Assembly: GCA_030762175.1 (NCBI GenBank)
Contig: CM060846.1
Coordinates: 181,041,041 to 181,105,040 of the forward strand
DNA length: 64,000 nt
From: Metallyticus violacea
Taxonomy: Eukaryota; Arthropoda; Insecta; Mantodea; Metallyticidae
Direction of reading: 5' to 3'
Shown: positions 1-12,692 of the stretch, in pieces
How positions within the stretch are numbered: the stretch's first letter is position 1
Layout: the number at the start of each line of letters is the position of its first letter
The notes under the pieces: generated by a model
The model's input: the letters and a program-made list of their open reading frames with translations, nothing else
What the model was told of the DNA's origin: nothing
Database searches by the model: none
Program-made: the position numbers and the translations under genes

Positions 1-2347
1 GTTTTTATCCTATGATTCAATGTGTAGTCAGTATAATCGTTTGTGTGAATTTAACTGGATATACTTGAAAAGATCATTTGGTGAAATATAATAGATGTTT
101 ACTGCTGCTATGGAAATACTTGAAATCAGATTTAGATTGAAGCTGTTTACTCCCACCAGCATTTTACTAAGTGAAAACGGCGACCAAACTTCATATATTG
201 ACACTACCTTGTCTACTGTATTTCTGAGTGAATATTATCTACTTCTTGAATCTCCAATTACCTGGAGTAATATTTATATGTGTGTGTTTATATATATGTT
301 TATATATAAAATTGAACAGTTTCCATGTGTGAGTGATTGGCACAGAAATATATCATAGTTAAAGAAATAATCTGATTTCTATTGAATGGCTCCCAGAATA
401 TTTGTAAGTCATTGTATGTTTTACGTTTACATTTGAAATTACAACTTCATTTAACAAATGTACTAATTGTACCAGCAAGGTCACCTATTTCTGTCCAGAT
501 TACACAAATCACTTCTATAGAAAATTATACATATGCAGTCATATTGAATAGGTTTACTTTATGTTTATAGAATAAACAACTTATATTTCCTTTGGCTATA
601 AATTGTCACTACTGTTAATACTTAAAAATCACCTACTGCTATATTCTGCAAAGCAAAACATACCACAACTATTGTATAATCCTTCAACTATTTGTCAGTC
701 ACTCTCTCTTTTCTCATTCCTTTTTTGTCTTCAATGTGTTCTGAATGCTTAAGTTGTAGCTCTTGACTAACAATATCTTTTGATTTTCAATATAGTATTG
801 CTTACATAAACAGCATCTGTACATAAAATCTAAATTAACTTCCACACTGAACAATATGACCACACATTTTAATGGTTGAAAAATATTACTCATTTCTTTT
901 CGTTTTGGCATATGTTCCCTCATCACTACTGCTTAACAATCAGTAGGAATATACTCTGATCCATAGTTCTACAATTTTCTCTATATCACTACCACAAAGT
1001 TATTCAAACACTGTATGCGATTTCCTCTGTTGACTATTAACAGCCAAATCTTCTAAGCAGCCTCACGGAACTTTATCAGCTATTTCTCTCTTCTCCCGCC
1101 AATTGTCAGGTTTACCAATAAGAAAGTCATTGAGCTCAAAAATATGTCCCCACGTTGAGAGAGGCAGATGAAACGTTTTTATTCTTACTACAAAACAACA
1201 TTGTAGTAAATATGGCAACTACGCAGCTGCGTTTTGCTTCACCAGGCAAGATACACAACATAGACAACAGATGGTACAAAACATAGTTATGTTGTACAAA
1301 ACTGTAGGTCACCTTCGTGCCAGAGCTACTAGAAAAATCCATCTTAACTATCGAGAAAAATGAATGGCAATTTTGTTTAGGTGTCAAGCAATATTAAGGC
1401 CTATTATAGGTTCAACGTCATGTGGCTTCAGCACTTCTGAATTCATAAATTGATGTTTTGGCAGTACCTGTCTTTTCATTCCAGGTTCAAAAAAGAATGA
1501 TTTACTCCAAGGACACAATAAATAATGTTTGTATTTAGTATTCAGAGCAGTAATTGAAACAAATAAAACAATAAATAAATAATGTCAAACATACAATGAA
1601 GTTTATATAACTAAGATTTTAAACATTTTATTGCTAATTGTCAAAACAAGAATGTTGGTTATACTGGTAGCTGTGGTGGCACCAAATACGGTTGTATAAC
1701 TTAATAATCTGAATTCGACACCCTCTCTTTCATACTTGGTAGAAAATGTGCTGGAAGGAAAGCTCCCCAAGGTATAGTTATAGAGAGGTAATTTTTCAAT
1801 ACGAGAAATTTTTTCGCAGAATTAGTTAAGGTTTTTCAACAATAGTAAATGAATATTCAATGCACATGAAAAGCATATTTCAGTTTAAACAACAACAGGG
1901 TCGTGATAAAGCAAAATTCAGCTACGAACCACCATATTGTGAAGCGTAGCTTGGAAATACATCTAGTAAATAATTATAAAATGTTTGAAATATGAAACAT
2001 TGAATCCTTGAAGGTTTAAACAATACTATCTGTAAAACTGTGAATTTTTGTCACTATTACTACTAGATCATTACTTAAATGTATGGAAAATAATTTTTAG
2101 GCATAAACATATAATAAAACCTCCGGCATAAACTATCAATACGACTTAAATGCTAAAAATTAGTTGGAAATAATTCAGCTCAAAGGGTTAAAATACATTA
2201 TCCTTAAATTTTAAAAGTAATGCAAAAAGGAAAATTGCCTCATATATGTATTACCATGACTAAGGAAAACTTCAGAAAAGACCTAAACTTAGCAACTTAC
2301 CCTAACTATTGTGCAGGCAAACAACTCATGCCTAAATGATGGATAGA
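1..2347. other. AT-rich DNA without recognised genes
   Basis: Apart from the dispersed repeat at 1.0-1.25 kb I see no conserved coding or RNA signal. The short open frames near 0.1-0.6 kb are low-complexity translations without family resemblance. Confidence 0.6.
1010..1250. repeat. Dispersed repeat of unknown class, copy 1
   Basis: GCCAATTGTCAGGTTTACCA followed by a matching CATTGAGCTCAA block (1097-1140) recurs at 58021-58065 in the same orientation. Weaker matches flank it (ACAGCCAAATCTTCT with ATAGCCAAATTTTCC). Confidence 0.62.
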
Positions 2348-2648
2348 TTTTTTTTTTGATTAGGTTTATTTACGTACGCTCTATAACATCTCAGGTCATC
2401 AGCGTCCCATTCAACCCAGGGCGTGAAATAACCGACAAATTTTGCTCAGAGGCCTCTTTTTTCAGGCTTGAGGTTCTTTGTCGTGCCGTAAATGTACGTC
2501 ACGGGACCCACGGCTTTACTTCCATTCCGAAGGAAGCCATACTTAGGATTTTTACGCCAGAAAAAATCCATCGGCCCTGTTCGGGATCGAACCCGCGATC
2601 TTGGGTTCAGGAGGCAAGTATGATAACTACTGTACCACCAGGACCGAC
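2348..2648 (-). mobile_element. SINE-B copy, near full length
   Basis: On the minus strand the head reads GGTCCTGGTGGTACAGTAGT (A box) and CGGGTTCGATCCCG (B box). The body contains GATGGATTTTTTCTGGCG, TCCTAAGTATGGCTTCC, AGCCGTGGGTCCCGTG and AGGCCTCTGAGCAAAATTTG. It ends GCTGATGACCTGAGATG, GAGCGTACGTAAATAAACC, then a short A run. This is a tRNA-derived SINE distinct from SINE-A. A weakly open frame across it is not a gene. Confidence 0.85.
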
Positions 2649-5600
2649 GAGGAGGGAGATGATGACTGGCATGTTGCCCTATAATGATAATTACTAAGTA
2701 ACAAATATACATATAAGCTGGATATAAAAGAATTAATAATGAGGAATGCTCATATTAAAGATAAAGGTAACAAGAGGGAGAGAGAGATAGAGAGATAAAA
2801 TTACGTAAAATGCGAAACGTTTAAATAAAAAGATTTCTCTTCTCTTTAGGTTTGGGTATACAACTGTTCGGTTTCCATTACTGAGGACTTTAATGGTTTA
2901 CTAGTATATTTATACTTTTCGAATTATAATAGTAAAAACGGGCGTTATACACTAATAAAAAAAAAAGAATTATAATAGGGTGAAAAATGATATTGGATGT
3001 TCATTTGTTTCTTTAAAAATTGTAACTCTAAGGTCAAGTTTTTCATATAATTGTCCAGCTTTCATAACTGTGCAAAGATTTACTCAGTGTTATTTATTTT
3101 TATTAAATGTAATTGCATTTTTATCTGTTCTTGGGCATATGACATAATTCAAAATATTGTATCATTTATGTGATTAATTTAGTTTCTAATGTACTTAAAA
3201 GATATAACTTGTTCCAAGTTTATAATTTAAATAATTATTTTAAAGCTATCAGAAAGTTCATCTAAAGAGAATTCATTAATTTCGTTCCTTCTTTTGATAT
3301 TTTCATATATCCCTTGGCCAACTCTGACTCAATCAGTGTAAAAAGAATTGTCAATTATCTTCTCGTTTTGAATTATCACTGCATTATGTGCAAATAGTAA
3401 ACATTAACGTGAGTTTACTGATTTATTATCATTTAAGGTAAATTTCTGTCTCAAATTTTGGATAATGTCATGTAAAGATACATAGCTATATAAAATAAAA
3501 GGGAATCTAGGATCATTGTCTGATCTATTAATATTTATGATTGCATTCCTATATTTATTATTTTAATTAAGTGTTGTTATAATATCTTTATTACTGTGAT
3601 GGTCTATTGAGATTATCGAACTTTTTCCATTTGAGTGTAATTATACATTTCTGTTCAAGTTACCTAAATTCATCATACAATCTATGTAAGTATTATGCAC
3701 ATATAAATTAAATTATGTCTTTTTTATTATTTGTTGCAATATACAATTGTATTTTATTGGTACATAATTAGTAAATTATACATATAAATGACTATTTGTA
3801 CTTACTGTTTCCGGAGCCTGATGCCAATAGTACATATATAACGTTTTTAATTAAACAATTAGTAGAATAAATTTTTCAGTCGTATCTTTACACACACTAT
3901 GCTTTCCATGTGAATCTTGAAATCATATATAAACTATTTATTTTTATTAAAATAGTTTATTTGCAGTGCCTATACATTTTGCATAGATTTATTGTTGAGC
4001 ACAGTTGAAGTATTTTACTTGAAATGTTTGTCTAAATATAACAACGTTTTTCTTACAAATGTACCGACATAAAATCTAATTTATATTACGGTCAAATGAC
4101 CTTTATTTCTATTTTGATAATGATTGACGTTTTTCTGCAATCCCTCACTCGGTCTGAAAGCCAGTGTACTAAAATCTCTTTCAAATTGTAAAAATGTTCA
4201 TGCTGAAAATCCCTGAAACCTATACATTTCTTTATATAGGACAGATATGGTTATAAATATTCCTATAATTACATTTTAACCTCACCATAATACTCAGGAT
4301 TGTTCATTAAGCTGAAATTTAATCAGCCCTGTTTTCACCTGTTGTAAATTTTCTTTACTTTTTGCTTTTTATGTGTGCAGTTATATTTTAAGACTGCATG
4401 ATGGTGAGTATCAAATGCATTATTTGTGGTTCAATATAGGAAGTAAATGGAAAAAGGTTTAACAAAATATTAGAGTTTACACTTTTCCACGAATGCATTT
4501 TTTATTAAATACTTAAGCGATACAAATACTCATGCCAAATTTTATTGTTACAAACGTACAATTGTTTAAATTACAAAATTAACAATAAATAAATAAATGC
4601 CAAAAGAACAAAGTATAAGCCAGTAAGTGCAGAAGGAATGTGGTTAAGAAAATGTGAAATATATTGCTACAAAATAAAGTTCAATATTTTATGCGACTAA
4701 AAATTTCAACTATATTTTATTTTACAAATGAGATAATGAGAATATAAAGAAAATCTACCTTATTTTACTTTTATGTCTAAAGTAAATCTAAAAAATGCAG
4801 TATATTTTTATTTTAATTTTACGATTTTAAAAACAATTCCCTCACTTCAGAAAAGTGGCTAGAACGTTCAACAGTCTGGCAGATGATTTTATGAATACAC
4901 AAAATAATATGCTACATTCACAATATTTTAGAGATATGTGACTTGTTGTTCCGTTCTTTCTAACTTGTTATTGAATCTACTTCTTTCTTCCTTGAACTAA
5001 ATATGAAAAATCCTAAGGGAAACTGAATGTATATGTCTATTGGGCACTGCTTGAATTTATATATCCACTCACTAGCTAATTAATTAATTATTCGTTCATT
5101 TACCTGTAATAGCATTTATCTCAAATAATATAAATGAATTTAATAAAGATTTTATTATTGTTACACACAATATTTACTTCTGCTAATTAGTAGGTATTAA
5201 GTAACAAAAATTTATAGAGCACACTTATTATAATGCATAAACGCAAATCATGATGAAATAACACTCTAAGGTGGTTATTATTTAAATAGTAACATTACAT
5301 AATTTAACAAAAATTATCTGAATTCTGCTAATATCCAGTATTATTCTGTTGCATCAATAAAGTTTTTGAGCATCCCTGTAAAATATATATAATCTGATAT
5401 TAAAGTCATGTTATATGTATTTAATATTTTATTGTTAATACTCTACGCATTTTTAAAGGAAGTATTTAGGAGCAATGTACTGCTGCAAATGCATTTATTT
5501 CCTTACCATCTTTTAGGAGCAAATAAAACATTATTTATTTTTAATAAATAAATTTAAAACCACTAACGAAAAGGGTACGTTGGGACGGCGGAGATAGCTT

Positions 5601-7204
5601 TATGCAACTAATGTACATATTTAGGACAGACAGAATTTCTCAATAAATATTTCCAGACTTTTGAATAGAAGTGGAAACATTTGTACAATTAAATATAATA
5701 AGCTAGAGCTATGAGTCGAAAAACATATAAATATGTGCTGTACTTGAGAAGATGATGGGAATTATAAAAATTGTGCACATTGTATTAATGTTGATTTTAT
5801 TACTCCATTACAAATGGTTGAGGTGGTTAAAATCCAGATGCAAAAATGCATTGAATCTAATGAAATGAATGTCGAACTAATTAAGTATTTTGGATTAACA
5901 CACAATTTTAAATTTTTGCATTTACTTTATATTGTTATGATTTCTTAGGATGACTTTTTGCAAAAATCGGCTAGTTGTTTAAAACAAAGAATGGAGCAAA
6001 ACTTCAAATCACAAAGGCAATGGACAGTTCATTTCATGTACCTTAAAGCACACGAAGGAATAAAAGGAAAAGAACGAAATTGTAGAAAACAAGTTGGCTA
6101 AGGAGACAGTTGAAGATGAAAGTGGTGAAGTTGTGTAAAGTAAAGCACCAAAAAGGTCCATCATTAGAGAAGTAGCCGAGGAAGAACTAGAAGAGTGCTA
6201 ACAACTATGGACAACTTCAATGAATGGGAACTTGTGCCATCCTTTAAAAGAAGAATATAGATGAGGATTCCAATCATTGCGTTGCTTATGTTACACTTCT
6301 CTCCGGTATTTGAGGACAAGACAATATTTGCATCGGTTTGGAATATGTGACAATCAAGCAGTATGTATGAAGAAGAAAAACAGTATAGCAAACCTTTATA
6401 GTTCCTTGTAAATATATTATTAATTAGAAGTAAATACATGAAAATTAATTAATTATTCTAGAGGAATAATTTTGAAGAATATACTGAAAAAAGAAAATAA
6501 CGTAATTATGTTCCTTTTGAACAATACTAGGATTACATATTCTAACTAATTTGACTATAATGAAAATAAAACTGTAAGACTATAAGTGTTTATAAAATCA
6601 ATAATATATATAATTTCACTTGAATAATTACTATCAACCCTAAATACTCCTATTTATATATTATGACTAGTAAAATAATGATATGTAAATGTGTTAATAA
6701 AAAGAACTTGAAATGGTAGGGTACGTATGCACTATTATATAAAACAATGCTGAAGAAATGGCATTTGTGGGCCTAAGATAGTGAAGTTATTGATTGGATT
6801 AAAATCTTTTATTAATCGTTAAAGGAGGAAATTTGATATTATTGCTAGAAATTTGAGTAATTATTATATTTTGAACATGACAAACAATTAAATATTTAAA
6901 GTGTTAAAATTTAAATTTGAAAGCTTCAAAATAATATTTTAAATCTGTTATAACTATTTAAAATTAACCATTGCTGAGATACGATTACACCATTTGAATG
7001 TTTAAAGTTATTTTCTGTATACTAATAATGTGTTGTTTTCAAAATTGAAATTTATTTTAAATCTATTTACATTCATTACTATTCTTTAGAAACTTATACT
7101 GATTTTCTCACAGATAGAAACCATAATTTTTCTTCTTCTCTCATATTGAAAAGTTACCTTTTCCTTGGGCATGTGCTTAGAGTTTTCCTTCTAGCCTTCT
7201 CACA
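2649..7204. other. Very AT-rich DNA, nothing identified
   Basis: Long A/T-dominated stretch with short homopolymers. A purine-rich patch at 5.97-6.4 kb gives Lys/Glu-rich translations with many stops and is not assigned. Confidence 0.6.
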
Positions 7205-7960
7205 AGATTGATTTAATTCATGTCATGGCATTAATGGAACAGTTTTGAACAGAGATTTTAAAATTATTTTACCCGTGATTTGGTATAACATATAGGTATC
7301 CAAAAATGCATTATCGGTGCAAGCCGGAAGGATATTAATATAAATAATGAAAGGAACAGGCCCAAGTATGGAACCCTATGGGAAACCAAACTCCGTAGAT
7401 TTTAATTTAAACATGTGACCATCTAAGAAAACAAACTAGTTTCTATATTTTAAGTATGATCTGCAAGGATGAGGCTAGCATTATAAAAACCAATAACTCT
7501 GTGATTTATGTAAAACAATATTATTCAAAATAGTATCTAAAGCTTCAGTGAAGTAGTATTTTTTTTTATTAATTTATTTACGGACGCTCTTTAACAGCTC
7601 AGGTCATCAGCGTCCCATTCAACTCAGGGCGTGAAACGGCCGACAAATTTTGCTCAGAGGCCTCTCTTTCAGGCTTGAGGTTCTTTTTCACGGGACCCAC
7701 GGCTTTACTTCCCTTCCGAAGGAAGCCATACTTAGGATTTTTACGCCCGGAAAAAATCCATCGATCCTGGCCGGGTTCGAACCCGCGTTTTGGGAGTAGG
7801 AGGCAAGTATGGTAACCACTACACCACCAGGACCGACATGTGAAGTAGTATAAAAGATTACAAGTAAGCATAGCATTTTCTAAATCACATACCGTTTCTG
7901 CTCAAATTTATATATTGCTTCTCTAATACTATATGAGGGCCTAAACCATACTTTTTAAAA
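7205..7960 (-). pseudogene. Jockey/CR1-like LINE reverse-transcriptase relic, split by SINE-B
   Basis: Reading down the minus strand and skipping the SINE at 7560-7839: IREAIYKFEQKRY, then LLDTILNNIVLHK (the KAFDTVNHxxLLxKL region), YRNQFVFLDGH, and GSILGPVPFIIYINILPA near 7.3-7.4 kb, the RT motif before the YADD box. Frames shift and stops are present. The 5' and 3' parts of the element are missing. Confidence 0.8.
7560..7839 (-). mobile_element. SINE-B copy inserted in a LINE, 12-bp target duplication
   Basis: Same family as the copy at 2.35 kb, with a clean head (GGTGGTGTAGTGGTTACC and GGGTTCGAACCCGG) and a small body deletion. The flanks GTGAAGTAGTAT at 7548-7559 and 7840-7851 are a target-site duplication. 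The reverse-transcriptase reading of the host LINE continues on both sides. Confidence 0.9.
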
Positions 7961-8426
7961 ACAAATTATTTCCTTCAAAATTCATTGTGTAGTAAAATTT
8001 TTAAAATATTGCAAAATGTGGTAATTATGTGAAATTGGTCTATAATTTGAGAGTTACATTTTATTGTATTTATTATGTGCATGAAACAGCATATTTAAAA
8101 GCATAAAAAATTATACATTTTGCAATGCAGCTGTTAAATATGTACGTTAAATGCTTGCAAATATAATTTGCAACTAATATTAGGGCATGAACTGTTTATA
8201 AGCTATAGGTTTGCCAAATATACGCCATTGACTCCTAAATATTTAATTAAAATACATTACAACTACTGAAAATATATTTCAGCCAGAAAGATAAAGAGAA
8301 AAATATTTTAACATACGAACCCACCTGGAATTCATACATTTGTGGAAAAAAATGTTTAGAGTAATAAAGATTACCTTTATAATCTAAAACATATGTAGAT
8401 GTTCAAAGCACTTTATAAGATACTTC

Positions 8427-8511
8427 AAACTTTTATGAAAAGTATCACCCTTTATACTTCAGTCACGTCAAACTTCTTGAAAAGTATCACGTTTTATACT
8501 TCAGTTTACAA
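8427..8511. repeat. Short tandem duplication, 42-bp period
   Basis: Two copies of a block AAACTT..TGAAAAGTATCAC followed by TTTATACTTCAGT start at 8427 and 8469. The unit is unrelated to the 12.2-kb array. Confidence 0.7.
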
Positions 8512-8639
8512 GTAAAGCGGAAAAAACGTTAGTACATCAAACTGTGAGGCATGTGTACAAACAACTACCTAATTTTTAAATATTATATGTGAGTAATTAA
8601 AGAAGTAATTAATAAGAAATTAAAATAATTGCGATCTCA

Positions 8640-10207
8640 ATTAATAACAATGAATATATTTATAAATTTTCGTACATTTACGAAGTCATACAAATGGAAA
8701 ATTCTGGAAAATATTCTGTCCAGAACAGTTCTATTCCAATAAAAAGATTTTCAAAATATACATGGAAAGGAAAGTGAAGCTCATTGAGCATCTGTTCCAT
8801 CGGAGCAAAACACTTTCCGAGGTGTTTCTAATATTCTGCATTGTCATGAGGATTATTTCCTTAGGTTTTCCACGGATAAATTGTTTGCAGCTATGTCTTT
8901 CAAAATATCGTACCATGCACTCGTCAAATCAAAATCAATGTTCTTCTTTGATCTGAAGCGCGTGACGAATCTTTTTTTTTTTTTCCCATCGTATTCATAA
9001 TTGTTCAAAGTTTTCACATTTTGTTGTTCGTTTCAAGTTGAGTGTTGTCGGCACAGTGAATGCACCGACATATTTCCAGAAAGCGATCTCTTCTAATGAC
9101 ATTTACCACAAGTCTTCTGCAGAAATTCTGTAGAGTGATCTTTTACTAGGGATATTGTTGTAGCCGGATAAAATATAGAGAAACATGCTTATTTGTCTTT
9201 TTATATTTTAGGATCATCGCAATTTTCGAACTTTGCGTATTTCCTGAAATTTTTAACCATAAATCAAACTATTTCATCGTCAAACATGAGTTCAAAGCTA
9301 TGGAGAGAATTTTTGGTGAATAACAATAAATAATTGGCTCCTGGTAATATAGCAACTAAATTTCGTTAATTTCCTTTATTTTCCTTACTCCACACAACTC
9401 TTTTCTTCATGCTTTTGCACTTCATCTGAGGTGGAGGAATACGAAATTTCTGATACGGTATCATCACCTACAGCTTCTAGCTTCATTGTTGGTGAGGACA
9501 ATTTCTGCTATGATAGGAAGCTGTTAAATTATTAACAGCACCACCACCATCCTCTTCACCTGAATCATCGTCGGAATAGAGTTAGTTCCTGGAGGCTCTA
9601 TAAAAATTCTGCCAATATCTCCTATAGATTACGAAGAAGTTTGGGGTTTCCTGAAGCGTTATATCCCAGTAGAAACATACAGAATAATTTCATGTTCTGT
9701 AATAAAGTGACTATAATGTTTTTAATAATAAAATCTTCATCGTGACAATAATCATATCTGCAGAACATCGTCTAACGTAACATAAACGCGCAAATACATA
9801 ATAACATGTATTACATATATGCTAATACTATTTATATGATAACGTTTTGTTTCAGTATAGGTGCAGTATATGCAAAAATCCATTTCTTTGATAGTACAAA
9901 GAATTCTAATCATGTCTAAGTATTTTAGACAGGTATATTACACAATCAAAACATAAATGTAAATAAAACCGGAAACTTACTCGAAACGCTTGCAGCTGCT
10001 ACAACACTAACATGAAGTAAAAACTGTGGCACGACAATAATGTACAGAAATGAAATGCAATAATATGAACGGACATGGTTACAACACCATTTTATAACTG
10101 TTGTAAACAGTCAACAATGATCTCCAGAATTACATAAAACATTGCTAATAAGCCAAATGGAAAGCGCTAGCTCGCGCCAATACGATCATACCCCGCGTTA
10201 AAGGGTT
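8640..10207 (-). pseudogene. piggyBac-like transposase relic with 5' end
   Basis: Minus-strand readings: acidic N-terminus (DDSGEED, about 9.55 kb), MFDDEIV...NFRKYAKF (9.2-9.3 kb), SGYNNIPSKRSLYRIS (9.15 kb), RRDRFLEICRCIHCADNTQL (9.05 kb), MVRYFERHSCKQFIRGKPKE (8.86-8.92 kb; MVxYxGRHxxKQxIRGKP is a piggyBac hallmark), and HFPFHVYFENLF near 8.7 kb. The C-terminal half is lost. The likely 5' terminus near 10207 reads CCCTTTAACGCGGGG next to GTAA, probably a mutated TTAA target. Several frameshifts and stops are present. Confidence 0.8.
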
Positions 10208-10514
10208 ACTAGAACAAAGACAATAAAATTCCATGGGGGAATTAACTCTCACTATATCAATTGAAAGTAAAATACTGGAACAAATACACAGTTATATACA
10301 GGCAGTGCAAATAGTTTCTAAAGTCAGTTAAAAGGTTAACCATAATGAATAGCCTAATGAAAAAATAATGGATTGTGGTGAAATATTTTTCAGACAGCGA
10401 TGGAATGAAACAGCTTTACAATTCTGTGAAGGCATGGAAGGAGAAACATATAAAAATGTATCCTATTGGATACAATAAAGAACTTTTTTAATAGTAATTA
10501 ACGCTCGATTTGTA

Positions 10515-10750
10515 CTCCAGAGGCATCATAGGCAGTGACACTGATGACACATGAGATGAAATGATAAGTTAGGAAAAGATTTTTTTTTTTAAGGAAGGAA
10601 GAGTTCCAGGCCTAAGTTTGGGGTATTTCCCCGCATTTGCCATTTATGAGGATCGAGGAAAATTCGGAAAAAGCTTCAGTCAGGCAGAACGGTCCTGGTG
10701 GGAATCGAACCCCAGACCTCATGTGTTAACGACTTCGGTCACCCGAGGTG
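10515..10750 (-). mobile_element. SINE-A copy
   Basis: Same family as the copy in the Penelope element: tail bases (AGGCATCATAGGCAGTGACAC) on the left, body CATTTGCCATTTATGAGG, then B-box complement GGGAATCGAACCCCAGACC and A-box complement CGACTTCGGTCACCCG at the right. The head lies at high coordinates, so the element is on the minus strand. An A/T run after the tail half is expanded. Confidence 0.8.
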
Positions 10751-12229
10751 ATAACTTTAAGATATAGGAGATATAGATTAACCTCTTATAAGGCGAAATT
10801 GAGATCGGATCACGGATCGAATAAATTAATCTTTCTAAAGTAGATGATATTGAGGATATATTCTAGTATAAACAACGAAACGGCAACCACAAAACATTAA
10901 TTGAGAAAAGATTTAAATTACTTTTAAATTTAATATATTTGAATATGTATTAAAAAGGTATTAGGCTGGACATCAATACCGGCTGTGCCAAGTACCGTCT
11001 ACTTCGATATTGATTATTAAGGACTTCCATCACTACTTCGCTGCTACAAACAATTAGCAAGAAAAGTTTTTCAGCGTTGATGTTTAAATATACTCCGAGT
11101 AGATGTAGGAGATCATAGCCCTGCGTCTGTTAGCAGTATAATGAATTGAATAATTTACTTGGGGACAGAGGAGCGTGTGCTATCACATATACTAAATTTC
11201 CAATGCCATTGGTCTTTTCTCACTGACACATTATAACGCATTTCTGTTTGGACGTAAGGAAATCAAAGTGTGCATATAGAGGATCTAGTTAATTTATTTT
11301 CTCTGTCTTTTTCGTGTAGATTCGAGGAGGTGGCCCATAACGAGGGAAAAAGTGGCAGATACAAATCATTTCTGTGGTGAGATTTAATTCCTGGAGCATC
11401 CAAGCGAAGAGGAGCTGGGAGTGAATCAGAAGAAAATATATTGGGGCTAGGCGTGAAAATCGGCACACAAAGGCTTCCAAATACCAAGCAGCCGCTGCAA
11501 GAAATAGACAGAGAAATTTGTAGTACCGTCAAATCCAAAACCTGTGTCTACTTACACCCCCGTTTCAGGATGCTAGTAATCTCAAAATAAAATATTTTGA
11601 AAGTAAACTCAAAACTTTTGTATATATTTTAGAAGGTTCAATATCTAAAACAGAAGATGGAAAACGAAATATTAAGGAAAAGGTTTCTTTAAACAGCGCG
11701 CGTTGAAATGAAAACGAACAGTGGGAATTAAAATAGGCAAATAAATAATAAGGAATTTCTATGCATACCAAAAGTTAGAAACCAAAATTTCCTTTTTATA
11801 TTGTCACATCCATATCTTAATGTAGAAAAATGTAATGTTTTATAACCAGCTTTGAGACGGCAAACATATATCCATCGAAGTACGTAACGTTACACAACAC
11901 AAATATGTATAGCATCAGCGAACAAATCAGGTTACTTCAGGCGCTATGGAAATGGTACGTCAGGCATTGAACACGTTTCCGTGCAAAACCGACCTCAATA
12001 AAACTAATGGCAATCGTAATAAAGAATGGGCAGGAATTTCAAAAGTAAAATCTGATATGGAAAGAGAGTGGAAGAAATCCTGCGAGTCCCTCATTCTTCC
12101 GACGCCATCTGGTTCATGCCACTTCTACCAAGGCCAAGACACGACCTCTAGGAGTCTCGATCTCCGCCACTTCAAGTTGCTCTTGAGACATGCCTTCGAT
12201 TGTAACATGTATTTAGTCCCTGTTCGGGC
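10751..12229. other. Unassigned, moderately complex sequence
   Basis: Contains a pyrimidine-rich acceptor-like TTTTCTCTGTCTTTTTCGTG TAG at 11296-11318, followed by about 250 bp of balanced composition, and a 95-codon frame at 11946-12233. None has a recognisable protein family, and the frame after the acceptor is broken by stops. Confidence 0.4.
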
Positions 12230-12470
12230 CTAGAGCGTCTGAATTCTTTTGTACTAAATCGCAGCTCAGGTCTAGCGGCACTGAATTCTTTTGTATTTAA
12301 CAGCAGCTCAAGTCTAGAGCCTCTGAATTCTTACGTATTTAATCGCAGCTCAGGTCTAGAGCCTCTGAATTCTTTTGTATTTAATCGCAGCTCAAGTCTA
12401 GAGTCTCTGAATTCTTTTGTACTAAATCGCAGCTCAGGTCAAGCACCTCTTCGTTCTTTTGTACATTTGA
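12230..12470. repeat. 42-bp minisatellite, about 5.5 copies
   Basis: Copies start at GAATTC at 12241, 12283, 12325, 12367 and 12409, exactly 42 bp apart, with a degenerate sixth at 12451. Each unit runs GAATTCTTTTGTATTTAATC then GCAGCTCAGGTCTAGAGCCT and CT. Copies differ at few positions, so the array is fairly young. It carries a near-regular ladder of EcoRI-type GAATTC sites. No ORF spans it. Confidence 0.92.
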
Positions 12471-12474
12471 GCAT

Positions 12475-12692
12475 TGTTTAACGTCCGTTTAAATACTAAG
12501 GCTTCACAGGTGGTGGACACTGGTGATTAGATGAAATGGTAATCTGGTAAAGGATTATTTTAAGGAAGGAAGCGTTCCAGGCTGAGAATTGAGAAAGGTG
12601 GAAAAACCTCAGTCAGGGAGGACGGTTCTAACGGGATTCGAACCCCAGACCTCCCGCTTAAGAGTTCGCGCCTTAACGACTCGGACATTATT
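12475..12692 (-). mobile_element. SINE-A copy with internal deletion
   Basis: Left tail GTTTAACGTCCGTTTAAATAC and the right tRNA-like head (GGGATTCGAACCCCAGACC, CGCCTTAACGACTCGGAC) are present. The central CCCGGCATTTGCC part of the body is deleted. Confidence 0.8.

Noticed and set aside
2356..2712. Overlapping 88- and 113-codon frames on both strands
   Set aside because: Fully explained by a SINE-B copy; the same applies to the frames at 7599-7876, 30050-30292 and 63224-63521.
7745..7836. tRNA-like sequence with a good B box
   Set aside because: It is the head of SINE-B: the acceptor stem does not close and the homology continues into the SINE body. Same verdict for all other tRNA-like heads in the window.
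11296..11560. Strong acceptor-like pyrimidine tract followed by a 91-codon region
   Set aside because: The downstream frames are interrupted or resemble no protein family, so it is kept only as unassigned sequence.
11946..12233. 95-codon ATG frame before the minisatellite
   Set aside because: No family resemblance, no splice or promoter context, and its end runs into the repeat.
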